In this document: piece by piece, positions 1-9,396 of the stretch
Layout: every line of letters begins with the position of its first letter
Position numbering within the stretch: position 1 is the first letter of the stretch
Assembly (NCBI RefSeq): GCF_014303395.1
Contig: NZ_CP060298.1
Span: 372,001 to 436,000, forward strand
Length of the DNA: 64,000 nt
Reading direction: 5' to 3'
Source of the DNA: Nakamurella sp. PAMC28650
GTDB lineage: Bacteria; Actinomycetota; Actinomycetes; Mycobacteriales; Nakamurellaceae
Notes under the pieces: generated by a model
The model's input: only the letters and a program-made list of their open reading frames with translations
The model's database searches: none
Told to the model about the DNA's origin: nothing
Translations under genes and position numbers: made by a program

Positions 1-65
1 CGCGCGTTTCGCAGCGGACCGGTTCGCAGCGGACCTGTCCGAGACAGCGGACTGACGGCGGACGG

Positions 66-815
66 ATGCGTCTGGGTGCGACGCTCGCCCACCTGTCCCC
101 GGGGCCTCCGATGGTGATCGCCGAACGGGCGAAACGACTGGTGGGCGCCGGGTTCGAGAGTCTGTGGGTGCCGCAGGTGATCGGGCGCGGTTTCATGGTC
201 GCGGATCCGTTCGTCACCCTGGCCGTGGCGGCCACGGCGACCGAGGGCGTGGAGCTCGGGACGGCGACGGTGCAGGTCGCTCTGCACCATCCCGTCGACC
301 TGGCCCATCGGATGCTGTCGCTGGCACTGGTGTGCGGCGACCGGCTCACCCTCGGTGTCAGCCCCGGGTCGACCGACACCGACTACGCCGCGTTCGACCA
401 GGACTACGCCGCGCGCTTTCGCACCTTCGAGCAGAACATGGCGCGGCTGCGGCCTCTACTGCAATACGGCCGGGACGCCCGGGTCGACATCGCCCCGGCG
501 GACGTGGCCCGCAGGATCCCACTCCTCCTGGGTTCCTGGGGCGCCAACGTCGAGCGTGCAGCTCGCGAATTCGATGGCTGGCTCGCCTCCGGCGTTCGCC
601 GTTCGACGGACCAGATCATCGCCGCCCACGAACGGTTCCGGGCGGCGGGTGGCCGGCGCGCCATCGTGTGTGCCCTCCGGCTGGCCGACGAGCACGACCT
701 CGGCCCGATGGGAGAAGCGTTGCAGCGCTATGCAGAAGCCGGTTTCGACGATGCTGTCGTACTCATCGACCCCGACGGCCCGCCGCCAGAGCAGGTACGG
801 GCCACGCTGGGTTAG
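66..815 (+). CDS. LLM-class (luciferase-like) F420-dependent oxidoreductase
   Basis: The 249-residue product has the (beta/alpha)8 bacterial-luciferase fold signature: an N-terminal MRLGATL strand, the conserved GxxGFESLWVPQ segment near residues 28-39, GTATVQ around residue 62, a flavin-site histidine region near residues 70-78 and the RLTLGVSPGS loop near residue 97. Family members use F420 or FMN to oxidise or reduce small organic substrates in the cytoplasm. The substrate cannot be read from the sequence. The protein is somewhat shorter than the usual 280-330 residues. No close upstream gene is visible because the window begins 65 bp earlier. The AAA/LuxR gene starts 117 bp downstream on the same strand. 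The family call is secure; the cofactor choice is inferred from the actinobacterial context. Confidence 0.8.
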   Translation: MRLGATLAHLSPGPPMVIAERAKRLVGAGFESLWVPQVIGRGFMVADPFVTLAVAATATEGVELGTATVQVALHHPVDLAHRMLSLALVCGDRLTLGVSPGSTDTDYAAFDQDYAARFRTFEQNMARLRPLLQYGRDARVDIAPADVARRIPLLLGSWGANVERAAREFDGWLASGVRRSTDQIIAAHERFRAAGGRRAIVCALRLADEHDLGPMGEALQRYAEAGFDDAVVLIDPDGPPPEQVRATLG

Positions 816-932
816 CCGGCGAAGGACCCGGCAACACTTCCACGCAAACTTCGATCGGGACATCCACCCGACATCGCAGATCGCGGGGCGCTGATCGTCC
901 ACCTCGCGACACCGGAGCGCTAGTCTCGCGAG

Positions 933-3455
933 GTGTCGTTGGTCGAGCGCGATGATCTCGTCGCCCGCATTGCGGCCGCCCATGCGGCAGCCCGGGCTGG
1001 ACACGGCTCCATCGTTGCGGTGTCCGGGGAAGCCGGCGCCGGCAAGACTTCACTGGTGCGCGCGGCCTTTCCTGGCCGGACGGCGGCCTGGGGGTTCTGT
1101 GAACCGCTCTCCACGCCACGCCCGCTCGGGCCGTTCCGCGACATCTCCCGGATCATCTGGGGCGGCAGGGCCGACCACGATCTGCGGGAGACGCTTCTGG
1201 ACTGGATGGGCGGCGAGCCCATCCCACTGGTCGTGGAGGACGCACACTGGATCGACGACGCGAGCGCGGAACTGCTGCGGTTTCTGGGACGACGGATCGA
1301 ATTCTCCCGTGGCCTCGTCGTGGTCACGTTCCGCGACGAGCTGGCCCCCGCCCATCCCCTCCAATCATTCTTCGGCGACCTGGCTTCCGCGCGCACCGTC
1401 GAGCGCATCGTGCTGGCACCGTTGTCCGCGGACGCCGTCGCGCAGCTGACGGGCCGAGCGCAGGACGTGGAGAACATCTACCAGCTCACCAAGGGCAACG
1501 CGTTCCTCGTCGTGGAACTCGCCCAGGCGTCGGGTCGCCGGATCTCACCGACCCTGGCCGACGAGGTCGCCTCCCGGGTCGGTCGACTGTCCGACCCGTC
1601 CCGACATCTGGTCGAAATGCTGTCGGTGATCCCGGGAAGGACGGACACCCGACTGCTCGCCGAGGACTGGCGACACCTCGACGAGGCCGTTGTGGCCGCC
1701 ATCCTGGAGGCGGACGACACCCACGTCGAATTTCGACACGAACTCATCCGACTGACGATCGAGGACGGTCTCCACCCCGCCCGGAAGGCCTCGCTGCACG
1801 CCGAGGTGCTGGAACGGTTGATCGGACTGGGCGACACCGAGCCGGCGGTGATCGCCTTCCACGCCCACCACGCGCATGCGGTCCGGACCGCCTTCGATGC
1901 CGAGCAGGCTGCGGGTGACCGTGCCGTGGAGACTCGATCGCATCGCGCCGCGGCCGAACACTTCAGCCGCGCGGTCGAAGGCGCGCCCGCGGGCACGGGC
2001 CCGTCCGCACTCGCCCTGGTCCTCATCCGGCTGGCCGAGGCCGAGTTCCTGGCCGGGCGAGGGGCGCAGGCGTTGGCTGCGGCCAACCGGGCACTCGCGC
2101 TCTGCCCTCCCGGCACCGACGTGCGGGTGCGGGGAACGGCGTTGAGTTGGCTCAGCCGCACCACGCCCGCAGAAGCTGCGTCCCATGCCTTCGCCCAGCA
2201 GGCCGTCGACCTGCTGGAACCCCTGGGACCCACCCGAGAGCTGGCGGCAGCACTCGCGCACCTCGCACTCAACCGGATGGTCGCGCGGGCGCTGCCGGAG
2301 GCGCGCCGGCTGGCCAGGCGCAGCGTCGAACTGGCCGAGCAGCTCGGCGACACCCCGAGCCTGGTGTCCGCCCTGCAGGCGCTCGGCTGCGCGGAGCTCC
2401 TGGACGGCGGGAGCCCGTCGGCGCAACATCTGCACCGGGCGATCGAGTTGGCCAGCGACGGCCGGCTGCACGCGCAGTTGGGCCAGGCGCACGCCAATCT
2501 CGTCTCGGCGACCGGCGAGGCCCGGTGGTACGCCGAGAGCGCGAAGGCAGCTGAGGAGGCCCTCGCGTACTTCGTCGCCCAGGATCTGGATCTGCACGCC
2601 GACTACGCCCGGGCATGGCAGGCCCGCTGCCTGTTCGAACAGGGCCGCTGGTCGCAGGCGACGACGTCGGTCGACGCGATCCTCGGGGCACCTTCCAGCC
2701 CCGGCGGAATCGCCGCGATCGTGGCCCACACGGTGCGCGGGCGGATTCGCGCCCGGCGAGGCGACCCGGACGTCTGGTCCCCGCTGGACCACGCGAAGCG
2801 CATCGCCGACACCACGCAGTCGCTGCAGCGCATCGCTCCCGTGGCCGCGGCCCGAGCGGAGGCCCTGTGGCTCTCCGGCCGGACCGACGACGGGCGGAGT
2901 GGTCTGATCGAAGCCTACGAACTCGCCCTCGCACGTGCGAACCCCTGGGCCATCGGTGAACTCGGACTGTGGATGTGGCGGCACCGACTCACCGACCAGA
3001 TCCCGCCGATGGCAGCCAAGCCGTACCTGCTCCAGGTGCAGGGCGCCTTCACCGAGGCCGGCGACCTGTGGACCGACCTCGGCTGTCCGTACGAGGCGGC
3101 CGAGGCCTGAAGCGATTCGGACGATCCGGTGACGGTTCGGCGCGCGTTGGACTCGTTCACCGAACTGGGCGCGGCCCCCGGCCGGCAGCGGGCCGCCCGG
3201 CAGCTACGCCGACTCGGCGTCCTCAGGATTCCGCGTGGGCCGCGCACGACGACGGCGGCCGATCCCGCCGGCCTGACCGCTCGCGAGCGGGAAATTCTGA
3301 GCTGGATCCGCGGCGGCTACACCGATTCCGAGATCGCGGGCCGGCTGCACCTGTCCGTCAAAACCGTCGAACACCATGTGTCTGCAGTGCTGCGGAAGAC
3401 CAATTCGCGCTCCCGCCGTCAGCTGCAAGTTAGGGGGGACGGCAACGAAACATAG
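933..3455 (+). pseudogene. AAA-ATPase/LuxR-type transcriptional regulator split by in-frame TGA
   Basis: A GTG start at 933 opens a 725-residue frame with a Walker A loop (GEAGAGKTS, residues 32-40), a Walker B box (LVVEDAHWID, about 99-108) and a long helical TPR-like region. This is the architecture of large LAL-type regulators, but the frame stops at TGA 3108-3110 before any DNA-binding domain. The same frame resumes immediately and encodes the missing C-terminus: a second ORF from GTG 3129 to 3455 (108 residues) carries LTAREREIL, the SDSEIAGRLHLS-type recognition region and KTVEHHVSAVLRK, a typical GerE/LuxR helix-turn-helix. Reading through the single TGA gives one protein of about 840 residues, the family's normal size and order. 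It is therefore a nonsense allele, a sequencing error, or two polypeptides. The next gene (DUF4242) begins 88 bp downstream and may be a target. Confidence 0.8.
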
Positions 3456-3543
3456 GGGGTCGACCCCGATGTGGACCAGAAGCCGGCCCCCTAACGTCGA
3501 AGACATCGCTCAGCCCGAGTGATCAACTATCTCAGGAGACGCC

Positions 3544-3828
3544 ATGCCCCGCTACCTGGTCGAGCGCACTTTCCCGGACCGCCTGGAAATCCCGATGAAC
3601 GCCGAAGGCGCTCAGGTCTGCACCACCGTCGTCGGCAACAACATGAAGTCCGACGTCACCTGGGTGCACTCCTACGTGAGCACCGACAAATCGACGACCT
3701 TCTGCATCTACGACGCACCCTCGCCCGAGGCGATCCGCGTTGCGGCGCATGCGAACGAGCTCCCGGTCGACCGGATTACCGAGGTGCGCGTCCTCGATCC
3801 CTACTTCTACACGGGCCCCACCAGCTGA
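3544..3828 (+). CDS. DUF4242 (SCO4226-type nickel-binding) small protein
   Basis: This 94-residue protein starts MPRYLVERTF and contains CTTVVGNN, VTWVHSYVS, KTTFCIYDAPSPEAIR-like and LPVDRITEVRVLDPY segments, the full-length pattern of the DUF4242 ferredoxin-like fold. The Streptomyces relative SCO4226 binds nickel. A good ribosome binding site (AGGAG) sits 6 nt before the ATG. It follows the interrupted LuxR-type regulator on the same strand. The metal role is known for the family only and is not demonstrated here. Nothing unusual is seen in the sequence. Confidence 0.85.
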   Translation: MPRYLVERTFPDRLEIPMNAEGAQVCTTVVGNNMKSDVTWVHSYVSTDKSTTFCIYDAPSPEAIRVAAHANELPVDRITEVRVLDPYFYTGPTS

Positions 3829-4230
3829 CCGAACAGCAGCGCCCCCCGCGGCCGATACACCCTGGGCACCACCGCGTCCATCCGGAGGGCCAGAAATCGC
3901 TGCGCCACAGGGGAAATGGGTGGACGGTCCCGAGACGCGAACGGACAACGGCGTCATCCTGCCGGTCGGCAGATCGGCATCGTCGACGGTAGATCTGACG
4001 GTTCTTGTCCTCAAACCGTTGCAGGTCAACGGCTCCGACGCTGTGCCGACCTCAGGTCCGGGGGTGAAGCCGATCTGCCCGAGCCGGCGGCCGAGCGAAG
4101 CCGCGACACCCTCCGGGTCGATGAGCATGTGCAGATGACTACCGCGCAGACTATTGACCCTTCCTCACCTGGCGACTCCAGGTCAGGTCAGGTCAGGTCA
4201 GGGTCGGCCCGCGGTCGACGGGGACGCGAC
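3829..4230. other. Intergenic region without a supported gene
   Basis: About 400 bp between the DUF4242 gene and the convergent membrane-protein gene. Open frames here have no recognisable protein pattern and look like GC-rich shadows. The only structured element is the AGGTC tandem repeat at its right end. Confidence 0.6.
4179..4204 (+). repeat. Short tandem repeat (AGGTC) x4
   Basis: Four perfect head-to-tail copies of AGGTC begin at 4180, followed by a near copy with one extra G. The repeat lies 30-50 bp beyond the 3' end of the membrane-protein gene at 4231-4815. Copy number of such arrays tends to vary by slippage. No function is visible. Confidence 0.9.
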
Positions 4231-4815
4231 TCACAACCCACTTCCAGCGGTATCGTCCGGGCTGATCTCCGGCCCCACCGTCGACGCGGCGTCAGGGTGC
4301 CGCAAGGTGGACAACGAGCGGAACAAGCCAACGTCGCGCAGGCCGACCAACTCCCAGGCACGGGAGATACCGAACAGCAACGAGGCGATCATGCTGGCAC
4401 CGACCAGAGAGGCCGGGGTGGTGGCGTTTCTGTCGATCAGGGCCGAGATGCCACCCCAACCCTCGACCACGCAGATGATCAACGCCCCGACGGCGATACG
4501 CCGGAGTTGCGCGGTGGCCGAGGTATTCACCATCGCCAGCCGCATGGTCGCGGCCCCATAGACGAGGCCGAGGGTCGCCAGAATGGTGGCAGGCCAACCA
4601 ACATGGGAATCAGGCAGCAACGCCAGCGGGCCCATCGTGATCGTGTTGGTGAACATCAGCAATGCCGCCGATGCCTGTGCTTGCGCCACCACTGCGGTTT
4701 CCGGGTTGCGCAACCGGCGTGGCGCCAACGAGACAGCTACGAACAGCAGGCCGACCAGCGCGCCGGCTACACCGACGGCGGCGACGAAGAAGTCCCTGAA
4801 AGCAATGGGTATCAC
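4231..4815 (-). CDS. Hypothetical polytopic membrane protein
   Basis: The 194-residue product is hydrophobic, with about four or five predicted membrane segments: FVAAVGVAGALVGLLFVAVS near residues 9-28, ASAALLMFTNTITMGPLALL about 48-67, ATILATLGLVYGA about 75-88, IAVGALIICVVEGWGGIS about 107-124 and a segment about 135-150. The C-terminal 30 residues are polar. The architecture resembles small actinobacterial integral membrane proteins of unknown function, and no catalytic motif is visible. It is convergent with the DUF4242 gene, with a small membrane-protein ORF upstream on the same strand. Confidence 0.7.
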   Translation of the reverse strand: MIPIAFRDFFVAAVGVAGALVGLLFVAVSLAPRRLRNPETAVVAQAQASAALLMFTNTITMGPLALLPDSHVGWPATILATLGLVYGAATMRLAMVNTSATAQLRRIAVGALIICVVEGWGGISALIDRNATTPASLVGASMIASLLFGISRAWELVGLRDVGLFRSLSTLRHPDAASTVGPEISPDDTAGSGL

Positions 4816-5022
4816 CGCACAAGGATACTTTCCGGCACGTCACACGTCCGGTTGATCTGCGTCGTGCCCAAGCACCGACCAAGGAGGATCGTTCGGCAGA
4901 CGGCCCATAACTCAGCGATGGGTAGCCAGTCGCGAAAATCGCGAGCCGGGTGGGGCGGTCACCGTTCCGGGTTTCGCGCCATCGAAAATCGACCGGTCCG
5001 ATCCTGCGGTCGACGATGCCCC

Positions 5023-5175
5023 TCAGGCGTGCAGCTGCACCTGATCCGGCACCCATGTATGCCAGCCCACTACGAGAAGGCCGACGATCACCAGGATCGC
5101 CAGGATGACCATCCCGAAGTCGACCCACCAGCGAACGTCCTCGTTGAGGCGATCTCGGAACTGCAACACTCCCAT
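5023..5175 (-). CDS. Small single-pass membrane protein (50 aa)
   Basis: A short frame from ATG 5175 to TGA 5023 encodes 50 residues: an amphipathic, charged N-terminus (MGVLQFRDRLNEDVRWWVDF), one clean transmembrane helix (MVILAILVIVGLLVVGW, about 22-38) and a short polar tail. Another in-frame start (GTG) lies two codons upstream. Codon third positions are GC-rich as in neighbouring genes, and the helix/charge layout is that of a genuine bitopic miniprotein. No strong ribosome binding site is seen. Function unknown. Confidence 0.55.
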   Translation of the reverse strand: MGVLQFRDRLNEDVRWWVDFGMVILAILVIVGLLVVGWHTWVPDQVQLHA

Positions 5176-5280
5176 CGTCACATTCTGGCACTGCGGGACA
5201 TCGAGTCGCCCCCTCCGGGGGTCGCGCCGAGCACATCGCCTGGCGGGCAGCTGAATCGGCGCTCCGGCGGACAGGTGTAG

Positions 5281-6179
5281 TCAACGTCGGTCTGCGCGAA
5301 TCGAGATGGCAGCGTCGTGCCCGGGGTGCGGGGTGGTCCAGGAAGCGAGCAGGGCGAGCGCTTCGGCAGTGCGGGAGGGGGGTTCGGCGGCGTAGAGGGT
5401 GAGCGTCAGTCCGGGTTCGGAGAGCATGTCCATGCTTTCGTAGGCGAGATCCATTTCGCCGACGGCGTTGTGGTGGAACCGTTTGGTGCCGGCGCCGTGC
5501 AGGCGGACGTCATGACTGCTCCAGCGGCGGCGGAACTCCTCGCTGCGGGTCCACAGCTCACCGACGAGGTCGTGCATGCGCGGGTCCCGCGGGTCGCGTC
5601 CGGCCTCGATCCGCAGGATGGCCACGCACGTGTGGGCGGCGATGTCCCAGTCGGGGTAGAAGCGATGCGCGTCCTCGTCGAGGAAGGTGTAGAGGGCGAA
5701 GTTGGGGACTCCACCAGGTGTCCGGTCGTAGAGGCTGGCGTGCATCGCGCGGCCGAGTCCGTTGGTAGCCAACAGATCCATCCGGCCGTTGCGCACGATG
5801 GCCGGGCCGCCGGTGATCGAGTCCAGCACCCATTGAAGGGTCGGAGGCGGGGTCCAGCCGCGCCGGCTGCGGCGGGCCGGTCGCGGTATCGCGTGGGAGC
5901 CGTCGGCGGCCTGGGCCAGATGGAACAGGTGGGTGCGTTCGGCGTCACCGAGCTGCAGGGCGCGGGCGATCGCGTCCAGGACCGATGCGCTGACTCCTCC
6001 CAGGGCGCCGCGTTCGAGTTTGGCGTAGTACTCGACGCTGACCCCGGCCAGGGCGGCGACCTCCCCGCGACGGAGCCCGGGACGCGACGTTGCCCGACAT
6101 CGGGGAGACCCGCGTCGTGCGGGCTCACCTTGGCCCGCCGGGTGGTGAGGAAATCGCGGACCTCGGCTCGGATGTCCAT
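5281..6179 (-). pseudogene. MmyB-like helix-turn-helix transcriptional regulator, frameshifted
   Basis: The gene begins at ATG 6179 with MDIRAEVRDFLTTRRAKVSP, the canonical start of actinobacterial HTH regulators with a C-terminal MmyB-like ligand-binding domain. At about 6074-6082 the frame is lost: the expected RVPGLRRGEVAALAGVS is split, RVPG in one frame and LRRGEVAALAGVSVEYYAKLERG in the next, consistent with loss of one base in a G/C run. The rest, to TGA at 5281, is a complete MmyB-like domain (LLATNGLGRAM, LYTFLDEDA, FYPDWD, ELWTRSEEFRRRW, LHGAGTKRFHH). Without the lesion the protein would be about 299 residues. In related loci such regulators control a divergent transporter or oxidoreductase; here the divergent gene is the MFS transporter. 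Confidence 0.85.
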
Positions 6180-6342
6180 GTCGACCACGGTAGGGCCCGC
6201 ACGCCGGATGGGGGATGCCCTGCTGGTACACGTCACGGCAGAGACTTCCTCCGGCGTGGCCTGTCCGGTGCAATGGGAACCGGCGCGAAACCCGGCCCGC
6301 CCGCACCTGGTGCGATCACCTCGAGAGTGGAGTGTTGCCGCG

Positions 6343-7419
6343 ATGTCCGTCCAGACGCCGGTGCGGTTGACCAGAGTCGTTCTGGGGACGGTCGTTCTGG
6401 TCAGTGCCATTGCGCTGCTTGCCACCGATATGTACGTGCCGGCATTTCCACGGGTCGGCGCCGATCTGGCGGCCACCGCAACCCAGGTGCAGCTGACGCT
6501 GACCACCTTCTTCGTGGGGATGGCGCTGGGGCAGCTGATCGGTGGCCCGGTGTCGGACTCCCGTGGGCGCCGCGTCCCGCTGCTGGCCGCATTGTTCGTG
6601 ATGACGGCGGCGTCCTTCGCCTGCGCGTTCAGCCCCACGATCACCCTGATGATGGCCGCCCGTTTCGTGCAGGGCCTGGCCGGTGGGTGGGCGATGGTCA
6701 CCGCTCGAGCGGTCGTCGTCGACCTTTCCCAAGGGCCCCAACTGGTCCGAAGCTTGAACCTGGTCGCCGGGGTCGGCGGCATCGCACCGATCGTCGGCCC
6801 GCTGCTGGGCGCCGTGATCCTGCAGTTGTCGCACTGGCAGGTGTCGTTCTGGGTCGTCGCGGCGCTCGGCGCGCTGATGATCGTCGCCGTCGCCACCGGC
6901 ATACCGGAATCACTGCCGCCGGCTCGGCGGCACCGGGGCGGCCTGGCCCAGCTCCGGCGGGCGGCCGGGCAGGTCGTCGGCCATCGCGCTTTCGTGGGAT
7001 ACCTGGTCGTCATGGCCTTCTCGATGGGGGTGACGTTCGCCTACGTCGCCACCTCTGCGTTCATCCTGCAGTCGACGAATGGTCTCTCGCCGATCATGTA
7101 CTCGGTCGACTTCGCCGCCAACGCAGTCGGTCTGGCCCTGGCCACTCTGCTCGCCGCGCGGCTGGCCGGTCGGGTCCTCGTCGGGCCCAACGCCGGCGCC
7201 CTGGCGTCCGCGCAGGTCCCCGAACATCCCGGGACCGGTTCGGCGGTCCTGGGATTCCTGCAGTGGTGCATGGCCGGTCTCGTCGCCCCGATCGCCGGGC
7301 TCGGTGGCGAGCACACCGCAGTTCCGATGGCGCTCATCATCCTCGTCCTGGCGGCCGGCTCCCTCGCGGCAGTGCGAGCCCTCACCCGACCGACAACCAG
7401 TGAGGCACGCTCATCATGA
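6343..7419 (+). CDS. Bcr/CflA-like MFS drug transporter with internal deletion
   Basis: The start is taken at ATG 6343 (MSVQTPVRLTRVVLGTVVLVSA), because upstream sequence in this frame overlaps the divergent HTH gene. It shows DHA1 family hallmarks: TDMYVPAFPRVGADL after TM1, the motif A-like loop GPVSDSRGRRVPL, and the TM5 motif C region around GGIAPIVGPLLGAVIL. Around residue 277 the sequence jumps from LLAARLAGR (end of TM8) directly to VLVGPNAGALA, which normally lies after TM9. Roughly 40-50 residues, about two membrane segments, appear to be missing in frame. The product is 358 residues against the usual ~400. It ends in a 4-nt ATGA overlap with the cupin gene. Transport activity is doubtful. 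Confidence 0.8.
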   Translation: MSVQTPVRLTRVVLGTVVLVSAIALLATDMYVPAFPRVGADLAATATQVQLTLTTFFVGMALGQLIGGPVSDSRGRRVPLLAALFVMTAASFACAFSPTITLMMAARFVQGLAGGWAMVTARAVVVDLSQGPQLVRSLNLVAGVGGIAPIVGPLLGAVILQLSHWQVSFWVVAALGALMIVAVATGIPESLPPARRHRGGLAQLRRAAGQVVGHRAFVGYLVVMAFSMGVTFAYVATSAFILQSTNGLSPIMYSVDFAANAVGLALATLLAARLAGRVLVGPNAGALASAQVPEHPGTGSAVLGFLQWCMAGLVAPIAGLGGEHTAVPMALIILVLAAGSLAAVRALTRPTTSEARSS

Positions 7420-7817
7420 ACATCGAACCCGCCGGACCCACGACGAAGAACCCGCCCGCCCAGTTCGCCGGGGACGTCTGGCTGGACCGGATCGCCCTGC
7501 CCCACCAGACAGATCAACACATGGTCGTCGCGACCGTCCGCTTCGCACCGGGTGCCCGCACCGCCTGGCACTGCCACGAGAAGGGTCAGTACCTGCGGAT
7601 CACCCAGGGCATCGGTCGTTTCGGCGGCCGCGACGGCAGGATCATCGAGGCGCACCCCGGCCAGACCGTCTACACCCCTCCCGGCGAGGAACACTGGCAC
7701 GCTGCGACCCCGGGCGTTTTCATGGAGCACATCGCGATGCTCGAGAACGGTGCGGACCCCACCGCGACCACGACCTGGCTCGAGCACATCACCGATGACG
7801 AGTTCAACGGGATCTGA
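7416..7817 (+). CDS. Cupin-domain protein (carboxymuconolactone/quercetinase-like)
   Basis: This 133-residue single-domain cupin has motif 1 GARTAWHCHEKGQYLRITQG (metal ligands His/His/Gln region, about residues 45-64) and motif 2 PGEEHWHAATP (about 88-98). This matches small cupins often placed beside MFS transporters and HTH regulators in quinone or aromatic-compound detoxification loci. The ATG overlaps the MFS stop codon by 4 nt, so the two are almost certainly co-transcribed and translationally coupled. The enzymatic reaction cannot be stated. Confidence 0.8.
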   Translation: MNIEPAGPTTKNPPAQFAGDVWLDRIALPHQTDQHMVVATVRFAPGARTAWHCHEKGQYLRITQGIGRFGGRDGRIIEAHPGQTVYTPPGEEHWHAATPGVFMEHIAMLENGADPTATTTWLEHITDDEFNGI

Positions 7818-7914
7818 GCGGCGCATCCAAGGCCACCCGCCTGCCGGGTGGGAAATCATGGCGCGCGTGTCGGGGACAATTCCAGCATGCCCACTGCGAT
7901 GAACGGAACCTGCG

Positions 7915-9381
7915 ATGGGTGACGCCCGGACGTTCGCGTGGTTGATCGGGCTGCTGGCCACGGCGATCCTGCTGGCAGTGCTGGCCAATCGGGTCAGCGA
8001 TCGCATCAGGGTGCCCGCGCCGGCGCTGTTCCTGGTCGCCGCGGCCATAGGCTCCGATCTCTTTCCGGAGTTGGGGCGACTCTCCCCGCAGATCAACCAG
8101 CGCATCGTCACGGTCGCGCTCATCTTCGTGTTGTTCGACGGCGGCATGCACATCGGCTGGAAACGATTCCGCACCTCGGCCGGCGCGGTGGTCTGGATCG
8201 GCGTCGCCGGGACCATTGTGACCGCCGGGGCCCTCGCCGTCACCGCCCACCTTGTGCTCGGTTTCAGCTGGACGACCGCGATGTTGATCGGCGCGGCGCT
8301 GTCCCCGACCGACCCTGCCGTGGTGTTCTCCGTGCTGGGCCAGCGCGAGATCCAGGGGCGGTCCGGCACCATCCTGGAAGGCGAATCCGGCGCCAACGAT
8401 CCAGTCGGAATTGCGCTGATGGCGGTACTGCTCGGCACTACCGGCGGCGGTATCACCGCCGTCGCCACCGGCCTGGGCGAGTTCGCCCTGCAGATGGTGG
8501 TCGGGGCTGCCGTGGGGGTCGCAGGCGGACTCGGCCTGGCCAGGTTGATGCGGATCCCGCTACCGAACGAGGCGTTGTACTCGATCCGGCTCGCCGCCGC
8601 CGCCGTCGTCGTCTACGCCGCGGCGACGCTGCTGTTCGGCTCCGGATTCCTCGCGGTGCTGGTCGCAGGAATCTTGATCGGCGACGTCCGCGCTCCGTTC
8701 AAACGGGAGGTCGAGCGATTCACCTCGGGCCTTTCCGGGCTGGGCGAAATCGTGGCCTTCACGGTGCTGGGGCTGTCGATCTCGGTGCGCGATGCCATCC
8801 GACCGGACGTGTTCTGGGCGGGGCTCGCCATCGCCGCCATCCTGATCCTGGTGATCCGACCGATCCTGGTGGGTGCAGTGACCGCCCGTATCAAACTCGA
8901 CCGCGGCGAACGTGCCTTCGTGCTGTGGGCGGGTCTGAAAGGCGCGGTGCCAATCCTTCTGGGTACCTACGTCCTGGGCGTCGGCCGCGCGGATGCCCGC
9001 CGGGTCTACGAGATCATCTTCGTCGTCGTGCTGATCTCCGTGGTGGTCCAGGGCGGTCTGGTCCCGACTTTCGCCAGGCTCCTCAGTGTCCCGATGACCA
9101 CGGCCGAACCGCAACCGTTCGCCCTGGGCCTGCGTTTCACCGGCGAGCCCGACGGTGTCTACCGGTGCGTGGTCGCACCGGGAGCGCGGGCCGAGGGCAG
9201 CACCGTCGCCGATCTGAACATCGGTGACGACGCGTGGATCAACATGATCCGCCGCGACGGGCAACTCGTACAGATCCGCGGCAACACCGTCCTGCAGGCG
9301 GGTGATGAAGTGCTCGTGCAGACCGACCCGGACGTCGACCTGCAGGACCTGTTCCGCTCACCCCCGTCGACCGGCGGGTGA
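7915..9381 (+). CDS. Monovalent cation:proton antiporter (CPA1/NhaP2-like) with C-terminal TrkA-C domain
   Basis: The 488-residue protein has about twelve membrane segments and signature antiporter motifs: FDGGMHIGWKRF near residue 75, ALSPTDPAVVFSVLG about 127-141, LEGESGANDPVGIAL about 155-169 (the ion-binding ND pair), and AFVLWAGLKGAVPILLG about 337-353. Residues after about 400 form a soluble tail (FTGEPDGVYRCVV, GSTVADLNI, GQLVQIRGNTVLQAGDEVLV), the TrkA-C/RCK_C module that senses ligands in K+/H+ antiporters. Likely role: potassium or sodium efflux in exchange for protons at the inner membrane. It stands alone after the cupin gene with a 97-bp gap. Confidence 0.88.
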   Translation: MGDARTFAWLIGLLATAILLAVLANRVSDRIRVPAPALFLVAAAIGSDLFPELGRLSPQINQRIVTVALIFVLFDGGMHIGWKRFRTSAGAVVWIGVAGTIVTAGALAVTAHLVLGFSWTTAMLIGAALSPTDPAVVFSVLGQREIQGRSGTILEGESGANDPVGIALMAVLLGTTGGGITAVATGLGEFALQMVVGAAVGVAGGLGLARLMRIPLPNEALYSIRLAAAAVVVYAAATLLFGSGFLAVLVAGILIGDVRAPFKREVERFTSGLSGLGEIVAFTVLGLSISVRDAIRPDVFWAGLAIAAILILVIRPILVGAVTARIKLDRGERAFVLWAGLKGAVPILLGTYVLGVGRADARRVYEIIFVVVLISVVVQGGLVPTFARLLSVPMTTAEPQPFALGLRFTGEPDGVYRCVVAPGARAEGSTVADLNIGDDAWINMIRRDGQLVQIRGNTVLQAGDEVLVQTDPDVDLQDLFRSPPSTGG

Positions 9382-9396
9382 CCGGCTGCAGTGGGT

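Noticed and set aside
3916-5280. Long plus-strand frame overlapping the membrane protein
   Set aside because: Arg/Gly/Gln-rich, no recognisable domain, and it lies over a well-formed membrane protein gene on the other strand.
5281-6306. Longer minus-strand frame starting at 6306 upstream of the MmyB-like domain
   Set aside because: Its N-terminus (MRAGRVSRRF...) is not protein-like; the true N-terminus (MDIRAEVRDF) is in another frame, showing a frameshift instead.
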